Of a DNA stretch of 64,000 bases, positions 58,054 to 64,000 are shown in pieces. Below the pieces are notes generated by a model that saw only the letters and a program-made list of their open reading frames with translations, did not search any database and was not told where the DNA came from. Position numbers and translations under genes: made by a program. This DNA is from Verrucomicrobiota bacterium (GTDB lineage Bacteria; Verrucomicrobiota; Verrucomicrobiia; Limisphaerales; UBA1319): the NCBI GenBank assembly GCA_022709905.1, contig JAKLHY010000003.1, positions 62,001-126,000 on the forward strand, read 5' to 3'. Positions within the stretch are counted from its first letter, which is position 1; the number at the start of each line of letters is the position of its first letter.

Positions 58054-60765
58054 ATGAATCCGCTCATGACAATCTGGCAACGATTCCGCTCCGTGTGGCA
58101 ACGCCGCGCAGTAAATCGCGACATCGACGAGGAACTTCAGTTCCACATCGAAGCGCGCGCGGCGGAGAACCTCGCCGCCGGCATGTCGCCGGAGGAAGCG
58201 GCGCGCGAGGCGGGGAAGCGGTTTGGGAATTTACAAAGTGTTCGCGAGGAATGCCGGGACAGCAAGAAGGCGAACTGGGGCGAGGGGTTATTGCGGGATT
58301 TCCGTCTCAGCCTCCGGGTGCTGGGGAAGAATCCCGGCTTTGCCGCGATTGTCGTGCTGACCCTGGGCGTTGGCATTGCCGTCAATGCCGTCTTCACCAC
58401 CGTTGCCAACGACCTTTTCTTCCGTCCGCTGCCTGCGGCCAAACCCGGCGAGTTGGTGGTGATCGCCACCAAGGCGCCGAACTTTCCCTACCAGTTTCCC
58501 TATTCCTACGCCGACGCCGTGGATTTCCGCCGGTTCGTCGAGGGCGATGCCTCCACGGTGCCGGACATGGCGCGGGTGTTCTCCGGTCTGATGGCTTACA
58601 AGGAACAGGTGGTGCATTTGAGCCAGACGGGCAAGTCCACCGAACGCGCCTGGGTCCATGCGGTGACCGACAACTACTTTTCCGTCCTGGGCGTGCAGCC
58701 TCACCTGGGGCGGTTCTTCCGTCCGGAGGAAGTCTCCACGCCGGGTAGCGAGGCGGTGCTGGTGCTCACGCATAAAGCCTGGCGCACGCGTTTTCTCGGC
58801 GATCCGGCCATCGTGGGCCAGTCGCTCAAGATCAATGGCCTGCCGTTCATCGTCATCGGCGTCGCCCCAAAGGATTTCGTTGGCGCGTCGTGGGGCACGG
58901 CCTTGAGCGGCTTTATGCCGGCGACCATGCTCACGCGGGTTCTGCCCGGCGGCGAGCACTGGGCCCTCAAACGCGGCAACACCTGCGCGTTTTCGGTGGG
59001 CCGCCTGCGTCCCGGCGCGACTCTCGGCCAGGCGCAGGCCGCCATGGACGTCGCGCTCGCGCGTGTGATGACGGACAATCCCGGAGCCTATTTCCCGAAC
59101 TGCCGCGCCGTGGTGATGCGCGAAACCCACAGCCGCCCGTCGCCCTATGTCGCCCACCACACGCCGAAAATCATCGTGGCGCTAACGGGTTTGGGCCTGC
59201 TGGTGTTGCTGGTCGCGCTGGCCAACACAGCCAACCTCCTCTACGCCCGCAACGCGGCGCGGGAACGCGAGTTCGCCATTTGTTCCGCGGTCGGCGCGAC
59301 GCGCTTTCATCTGATCCGGCGGCTGCTGGCGGAGAGTGTGTTGCTCGCGGTTGGCGCGGGCCTCGTTGGCGGACTGGCCTCGATCTGGCTGACGCCCGTG
59401 CTCATGGGGATGGTGCCGTCGCCGGCCAACTTTGCTCCCGCCGCTGAAACGGGACTGGATTGGAGGCCGTTTGTCGTCACCGGCGGCGTGGCGCTGCTGG
59501 CCGGGTGTCTTGCCGGGCTTCTGCCCGCTTTGCAGGCCAGCGGCATTGCGCCGCTCGCCTTCATGCGCGGGGCGGCGTTGGTTTCGCGGCGGCGTCCTTT
59601 GCGCAGTCTGCTGGTGATTGGTCAGGTGGCGGTCTCGACCCTCGTGCTCGCCTGCGCCGCCTTCGCGTTCCGCAGCGTGGTCTCGCTGTCGCGCGCCGAC
59701 CTCGGTTATCGCACGGGCAACCTCTTTCTGGTGTCTTTAGACCTGGGTGCCCAGCGTTATCCGGAGCAGCAGGGACGGCAATTCCAGGCTTCGTTGCTGG
59801 AACAGGTCCGCGCCCTGCCCGGCGTGGAAAGCGCCAGCTTGACGACCGGCGCTCCGCTGGATGCCGCCATAAGCACGATGGGTGGGATTAAAGCGGCCGG
59901 CAAAGCCATACCCAATGTGCCGGATGGTCTCAATGTCGCGAACATCAGTGTCGGAGACGCCTACCTCTCGACCATCGGCATGGCATTGATGAGCGGACGC
60001 GAATTCACCGACCGGGACGACGCCAAAGCTCCCGCCGTGGCGATCGTCAACCCGGCTCTGGCCAGGGCACTGTGGCCGGACCGCGACGCCATCGGCCAGC
60101 GCATCTCGGTTCGGGGCCAGATTGCGGAGGTGGTGGGCATCGTGGGGCCGGCGCGCTATTTTGGCATCCAGGATGCCAACCGGCCCCTGCTGGTGCTTCC
60201 GCTGGCGCAGCATTACCGGGGAGAAGTGACGCTGGTCGTTCAGACGGCGGCCACCACGCCGGCGGCCCAGGCCATTACCGGCTTGGCGCAGAAACTGGAT
60301 CCCGATCTGCCGCTGTTCAATCCCCGCACGATGGAGCAACAGGTCGTGCAAAGCCCGTCGGGCATGATGCCTTACCGGATGGGCGCGGTTCTGGCCGGCT
60401 TTCAGGGCGGCATCGCGCTGGCGTTGGCGGGCGCGGGCATTTTCAGCCTGATCGCCTTTGGCGTGGCACGGCGCACCCGCGAGATCGGCATCCGCATGGC
60501 GCTCGGCGCCACCCGGTGGGAGGTCGTCCGAGCGGTGACGCGCGAGGGGCTGGTCCTGACCGTGACGGGACTGGTCATCGGGCTGGCGCTCACTTTCGGC
60601 CTGATGCGCGTGCTGGCGGGGATGCTCTACGGCGCCGGCCAGACGGACCTCCTGTTGTATGCGCTGGTTGCGGCGGTGGTGGGCCTGGCCGCCGTGGCGG
60701 CCTGCTGGATTCCGGTCCGCCGGGCGATCCGGGTCAACCCCGTGGAGGCGTTGAGGTGCGAATAG
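58054..60765 (+). CDS. ADOP-type permease 8 with full prefix domain
   Basis: 903 aa, the longest complete copy. The prefix domain is RSVWQRRAVNRDIDEELQFH, AENLAAGMSPEEAAREAGKR, then FGNLQSVREECRDSKKANWG. Helix 1 is IVVLTLGVGIAVNAVFTTVA. Periplasmic domain 1 begins LFFRPLPAAKPGELVVIATK and is unlike the other copies in having FPYSYADAVDFRRFVEG; the loop EDVSTPGSEAV-type segment near 225 (RPEEVSTPGSEAVLVL) is also distinctive. FtsX 1 has REFAICSAVGATRFHLIRRL. The end reads PVRRAIRVNPVEALRCE. It follows the unknown gene by only 4 bp, so both are probably translated together. Confidence 0.88.
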   Translation: MNPLMTIWQRFRSVWQRRAVNRDIDEELQFHIEARAAENLAAGMSPEEAAREAGKRFGNLQSVREECRDSKKANWGEGLLRDFRLSLRVLGKNPGFAAIVVLTLGVGIAVNAVFTTVANDLFFRPLPAAKPGELVVIATKAPNFPYQFPYSYADAVDFRRFVEGDASTVPDMARVFSGLMAYKEQVVHLSQTGKSTERAWVHAVTDNYFSVLGVQPHLGRFFRPEEVSTPGSEAVLVLTHKAWRTRFLGDPAIVGQSLKINGLPFIVIGVAPKDFVGASWGTALSGFMPATMLTRVLPGGEHWALKRGNTCAFSVGRLRPGATLGQAQAAMDVALARVMTDNPGAYFPNCRAVVMRETHSRPSPYVAHHTPKIIVALTGLGLLVLLVALANTANLLYARNAAREREFAICSAVGATRFHLIRRLLAESVLLAVGAGLVGGLASIWLTPVLMGMVPSPANFAPAAETGLDWRPFVVTGGVALLAGCLAGLLPALQASGIAPLAFMRGAALVSRRRPLRSLLVIGQVAVSTLVLACAAFAFRSVVSLSRADLGYRTGNLFLVSLDLGAQRYPEQQGRQFQASLLEQVRALPGVESASLTTGAPLDAAISTMGGIKAAGKAIPNVPDGLNVANISVGDAYLSTIGMALMSGREFTDRDDAKAPAVAIVNPALARALWPDRDAIGQRISVRGQIAEVVGIVGPARYFGIQDANRPLLVLPLAQHYRGEVTLVVQTAATTPAAQAITGLAQKLDPDLPLFNPRTMEQQVVQSPSGMMPYRMGAVLAGFQGGIALALAGAGIFSLIAFGVARRTREIGIRMALGATRWEVVRAVTREGLVLTVTGLVIGLALTFGLMRVLAGMLYGAGQTDLLLYALVAAVVGLAAVAACWIPVRRAIRVNPVEALRCE

Positions 60766-60825
60766 CGCGCGAACGCGGATGGCAAATGAACCATGACCAA
60801 TTGCATATGAAAAACCGAAAACACG

Positions 60826-60931
60826 ATTTACCGCAGAGACGCAGAGAAAAGCACTTTCGAATCCGTGTTCATCCGTGCGATTTCTGTCCAGCCTTTTCTC
60901 TGTGTCTCCGCGTCTCTGCGACTCCGCAAGC
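60826..60931. repeat. Imperfect inverted repeat of the CGCAGAGACGCAGAG type
   Basis: CGCAGAGACGCAGAGAAAAG (about 60834-60853) pairs with CTTTTCTCTGTGTCTCCGCG plus TCTCTGCG (about 60893-60920), with a few extra bases in the right arm. Between them lies TCCGTGTTCATCCGTGCG. Similar palindromic intergenic sequence is common in Verrucomicrobiota genomes; here it separates permeases 8 and 9. Confidence 0.6.
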
Positions 60932-60945
60932 GATTTGAGGATTCT

Positions 60946-63537
60946 ATGAAACCACTCAGCCCATTTTGGAACCGGCTCCGCTCGCTCTGGCAACGGCGCG
61001 GGGTGAAGCGCAAGATCGGCAAAAAATCGCCTTTCCACTTCAAACAGCGCACGAGACGAAGCGCCAGCCTCGGCGAGGCGACGTGGCAGGATGTCCGCTT
61101 TGGAGCGCGACGGTTGCGCAGGGAGCCTGCCTTCACCGTTACCGCGATGCTGACGCTCGCGCTCTGCATCGGGGCGAACCTGGCGATCTTTGCCGTCGTC
61201 GAAGGAATCCTGCTCCGCCCGCTGCCGTTTCCCGAACCGGAACGGCTGGTGGCCATGTTCAACGATTACCCCAAGGCCGAACTGGGCCGTTCGCAATCCT
61301 CGTTCCCGAACCTCTACAACCGGCGGGACGCTATCGCCGCTTTTTCGTGTTTGGCGGCTTACCGGCCCGATGCCGCCGTCGTCGGGGAATCCGGCGCCGG
61401 ACAGAGGATGGAAATCCTGCGCGTGTCGGCGGACTTTTTTGAAACGCTGGGTTTCTGGCCGATGCTGGGGCGATCCTTCACCGAAGAGGAAATGACGTTT
61501 CAGACGCACCACGTGGCCATTCTGACCGAAGGGTTCTGGCGGCAAAACTTCGGCGCGAGTAGGGACGCGCTAGGCCGCACCGTCCGGATCAACGGATTCA
61601 ACAAAACCATCGTGGGTGTGCTTCCCGCTGGGTTCCGGTTTCTTTCGTCGCGGGCCGCGATTCTGTTGCCCCTCTCGTCGAGTCCGGAACAGCGCGGCAT
61701 CAACAGTCTGCATAACAGCGGCGATTGCGAGTTGATCGCCCGGCTCAAGCCCGGCGCGACTGTGGCGGAGGCGCAGGCCCAGATCGAGGCGCAGAACCTG
61801 ATCGTGGGACGGGACTTTGCGTATGCGAAACAGGTCGAGGCCTCCGGCTTTCGCACGGTTGTGGCGCCGTTGCACGCCGATCACGTGGCGCCGATCCGGC
61901 CGACGCTGATACTCCTCCAGGCCGGCGGACTGCTCCTCTTGGTCATCGGTCTGGCAAACCTGGTCAACCTGCTCCTGGTCCGCGCCAGCGCGCGGGCCTC
62001 CGAACTGGCCATCCGGCAGTCGCTGGGCGCGACCTGGGCTCACGTGGCGCGCCAGATTGTGACCGAGACGGTATTACTGACGCTCATCGGCGGCTTGTGC
62101 GGGATCGGATTCGGCTACCTCGGCGTCCGCCTTTTGTCCGTGTTCGGAGTGGACCGGCTGCCCCTCGGATCGGGCGTGGTTCTCGATGGACAGATTGTGT
62201 TTATGGCGCTAGCGGGGGCCGCGATCATGGGCGTGGCGATCGCAATTCCGGTGGCCGCGTTCGTTCTCCGAAGTCATCTCGCCAGCGCCCTGCACACCCA
62301 AAGCCGCGGCGACACCGGAAGTCACGCTGCGGAACGGCTCCGCCATGGCTTTGTCGTGGCGCAGATTGCCCTGGCATTCGTCCTGTTAAGCGGCGCTGGA
62401 CTATTGGCCGTGAATTTGAAACGCACGATGGAGATTTCACCCGGGTTTCGCCCGGACGCTGTTCTGGCGGGACACATTTCTATGCTGCACCCGAACTATT
62501 TCGGGCGTCCGTCGCGACTCCGGTTTGCCGAGCGGGCGGTCGAGACGATCGCAGGCCAGCCGGGGGTGCGGGCGGCCGGGATTGCGAATAACGTCCCCGT
62601 CGGGGGCAAGGCGAGCGGCAACCAGCGGCGGGTGATGACCCCGGCAAACCGCGCCACCGTCGCGCCGGACTTCCTGCCCCTCGTGCCGAACATTTACGGC
62701 GTGGTCGGCGATTTCTTTCGCGCGCTCGGGATTCCACTGAAGTCGGGAAGCCTGTTCGACGGATCGGAATCCCGTCGCGACGAGCGGGTGTGCATCGTGG
62801 ACGAAACGTTCGCACGGCGGAGTTGGGGCGACACCGATCCGATCGGGCAATGGGTATATGACGGCCCCGAACCCATCCCCGGCCGCTTGCGATTCCGCGT
62901 CATCGGCCTGGTGGGCGCGGTGAAGCAGACCGAACTGACCGAGCCGGCGAACGATGGCACACTGTATTTCCCGTTCCGGGACAGTCCGGTGGGCGACGAC
63001 GACCTTTACGTCGTCATCCGGACCGACCTGCGCCCGGAAGCCCTCGCGCCGTTGGTGCAACGGGTGATGCGCGGTGTGGAGCCCGAATTGCCCGTCAACG
63101 ACCTGCGCCCAATGGAGACCCGGATTGCGGACACACTGCTGATGCGGCGTTCGCCGGCGCTGCTGTCGGGCCTTTTTGCCGCAGTGGCCTTGCTGCTGTC
63201 GGCGGTCGGGACTTACGGCGTGCTGAGCTTCGCCGTGGCGCGGCGACGTCGTGAGATCGGCGTTCGCATGGCGCTGGGCGCGCTTCCATTCCAGATCGGC
63301 TGGCAATACCTGTGGCTCGGCCTGCGGCTCTTCGGAGCCGGAATGATCCTCGGCGCCGCTGGAGCCACGCTGGCCGGTCGCGCAATGCAAGGCCTCCTTT
63401 CCGAAGTGCCCCCATTCCATCCGGGCGTCGTGCTCGGCACGGCTGCGGCCCTGGGAATCATTTCGTCCCTGGCCTGCCTGCTGCCCGCGTTGCGCGCGGC
63501 GTCGGTGGATCCGATGGAAGCGCTGGGGTGCGAGTGA
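60946..63537 (+). CDS. ADOP-type permease 9 with a shrunken prefix domain
   Basis: About 863 aa from [19 protein letters not shown] at 60946; the longer frame upstream is read from an inverted repeat and is not protein-like. The prefix segment ([34 protein letters not shown]) is nearly the same at the DNA level as that of permease 5, including the same deletion, but the permease bodies differ (here [20 protein letters not shown]). FtsX 2 has [20 protein letters not shown]. It ends [17 protein letters not shown]. Confidence 0.87.
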   Translation: MKPLSPFWNRLRSLWQRRGVKRKIGKKSPFHFKQRTRRSASLGEATWQDVRFGARRLRREPAFTVTAMLTLALCIGANLAIFAVVEGILLRPLPFPEPERLVAMFNDYPKAELGRSQSSFPNLYNRRDAIAAFSCLAAYRPDAAVVGESGAGQRMEILRVSADFFETLGFWPMLGRSFTEEEMTFQTHHVAILTEGFWRQNFGASRDALGRTVRINGFNKTIVGVLPAGFRFLSSRAAILLPLSSSPEQRGINSLHNSGDCELIARLKPGATVAEAQAQIEAQNLIVGRDFAYAKQVEASGFRTVVAPLHADHVAPIRPTLILLQAGGLLLLVIGLANLVNLLLVRASARASELAIRQSLGATWAHVARQIVTETVLLTLIGGLCGIGFGYLGVRLLSVFGVDRLPLGSGVVLDGQIVFMALAGAAIMGVAIAIPVAAFVLRSHLASALHTQSRGDTGSHAAERLRHGFVVAQIALAFVLLSGAGLLAVNLKRTMEISPGFRPDAVLAGHISMLHPNYFGRPSRLRFAERAVETIAGQPGVRAAGIANNVPVGGKASGNQRRVMTPANRATVAPDFLPLVPNIYGVVGDFFRALGIPLKSGSLFDGSESRRDERVCIVDETFARRSWGDTDPIGQWVYDGPEPIPGRLRFRVIGLVGAVKQTELTEPANDGTLYFPFRDSPVGDDDLYVVIRTDLRPEALAPLVQRVMRGVEPELPVNDLRPMETRIADTLLMRRSPALLSGLFAAVALLLSAVGTYGVLSFAVARRRREIGVRMALGALPFQIGWQYLWLGLRLFGAGMILGAAGATLAGRAMQGLLSEVPPFHPGVVLGTAAALGIISSLACLLPALRAASVDPMEALGCE

Positions 63538-63608
63538 AACGTGAAACGTGAAACGTGAAACGTGATGCGTGAAACGTGATGCGTGAGGGGGAGTGAAACG
63601 TGAAACAA
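63534..63608 (+). repeat. Tandem GTGAAAC/GTGATGC heptamer array
   Basis: After the stop of permease 9 the sequence runs as GTGAAAC repeated four times, then GTGATGC, GTGAAAC, GTGATGC, a GTGAGGGGGA interruption and GTGAAAC twice more. The last GTGAAA is the start codon of the unknown-gene remnant. It is the longest form of the junction repeat in the array. Confidence 0.8.
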
Positions 63609-63767
63609 AAGCTGAATGATCTGGGTAGTGACAGCCTCGGGGCGACGCTCGACGCGGTTTCGGAGGCGATCTTCTTCAACCGGCCGATACCCGTGGCTCA
63701 TCGCAACGCGGTGGTTTCACGTCCGTGGGGTCGTGGATCATCCGAAGGTGTGCGTTTATGTCAATGA
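63600..63767 (+). pseudogene. 5' remnant of a paralogue of the unknown 235-aa gene
   Basis: From GTG 63600 the frame gives DSLGATLDAVSEAIFFNRPI PVAHRNAVVS, which matches residues 14-45 of the protein at 57342 (CLGSTLDAVSEALFFGVPIP). Similarity ends there, and the remaining codons are out-of-frame reading of a different gene fragment until TGA. It is a truncated duplicate. Confidence 0.8.
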
Positions 63768-63879
63768 CGCCAAGGAACCCTGTCTGGGGGTAGACCAACT
63801 CAGCGAGCGCAAACAGGGGCGGATCGGTCTGTGGGTTGACACTGGCGGCGGCGAGTTTGCGAATTTGAAGATCCGATGA
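63718..63879 (+). pseudogene. C-terminal fragment of a DUF1080 / concanavalin-like protein
   Basis: In another frame, HVRGVVDHPKVCVYVNDAKE, then LGVDQLSERKQGRIGLWVDT and GGGEFANLKIR before a stop, is the typical end of a 3-keto-disaccharide hydrolase-type (DUF1080, LamG-like) domain. Only about 53 residues remain, joined directly to the unknown-gene remnant. It marks an illegitimate recombination point. Confidence 0.65.
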
Positions 63880-63904
63880 CGGACAATCGACATATCATTG
63901 AGCA

Positions 63905-64000
63905 GTGGAAACCATCCGAACCATCAGGTTTCGAATCGGCTTGCTCTGGCAGCAGCACGGGGTGAAGCAGGAGATGGTCGAGGAACGGTGCTTCCACCTC
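63905..64000 (+). CDS. Start of ADOP-type permease 10, cut by the window edge
   Basis: GTG 63905 opens ETIRTIRFRIGLLWQQHGVK, then EMVEERCFHL, the beginning of a prefix domain as in permeases 6-8. The remaining sequence lies outside the window. Confidence 0.7.
   Translation, partial: METIRTIRFRIGLLWQQHGVKQEMVEERCFHL

Noticed and set aside
59737..61545. Minus-strand 602-aa frame
   Set aside because: Same reason; it also crosses the junction between permeases 8 and 9.
49410..63610. GTGAAAC heptamers as a CRISPR array
   Set aside because: The units are short, tandem and lack regular unique spacers, and no cas genes are present.

Overview
This window looks like a chromosome segment from a Verrucomicrobiota bacterium of the Pedosphaera/Limisphaera type. 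Four features point that way: a prepilin-like [13 protein letters not shown] protein with a '[12 protein letters not shown]' continuation, a FecR–TPR–beta-barrel protein, GspC-like and DUF883/holin-X envelope proteins, and above all a long tandem run of orphan MacB/FtsX-type permeases (the ADOP family, best known from Acidobacteria and Verrucomicrobia). The lineage is an inference; no rRNA gene lies in the window.

Region by region. (1) 1-3.7 kb: a minus-strand pair, a FecR/TPR/beta-barrel outer-membrane protein followed by the start of another membrane protein. (2) 4.3-8.2 kb: a small accessory island. It holds a truncated tyrosine recombinase, a decayed RAYT transposase unit bounded by 11-bp inverted repeats, two toxin-antitoxin modules (PIN toxin with ribbon-helix-helix antitoxin; HigB with HigA), a 271-bp MITE inserted in frame in higA, and a SUMF1-like protein. 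Two near-identical 32-bp repeats mark its two sides. (3) 8.3-13.2 kb: a methyltransferase with a possible Cys-rich microprotein, glpK-glpF for glycerol uptake and phosphorylation, a gene remnant and a polytopic membrane protein. (4) 13.3-28.2 kb: large secreted or sensory proteins (a Tat-exported DUF4434-like protein, a PA14/OB-fold/histidine kinase, a glycosidase-like protein, a giant TPR/Ig protein) and a five-gene minus-strand run ending in a serine hydrolase and a PIG-L deacetylase. (5) 28.3-36.6 kb: an ECF sigma/membrane partner/PDZ operon, a three-gene sugar-nucleotide cassette (GDP-mannose 3,5-epimerase-like, GHMP kinase-like, two-domain cytidylyltransferase), a YqjD/YqjE/YqjK-like stress-envelope operon, a GspC-like protein and a prepilin-like protein. 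(6) 36.9-39.1 kb: rnr (RNase R). (7) 39.3-64.0 kb: an array of ten ADOP permeases on the plus strand (nine complete, one cut by the window edge) with no ATP-binding subunit anywhere in it, joined by short junctions. The junctions contain GTGAAAC heptamer repeats, a truncated four-helix-bundle gene, and an unknown 235-aa gene whose 5' remnant recurs before the last permease.

The most noteworthy points are the permease array with its recombination scars, the unknown gene that recurs with it, the MITE that adds 92 codons to HigA without breaking the frame, and a 41-bp relative of that MITE lying exactly between two convergent stop codons, where it probably acts as a bidirectional terminator.
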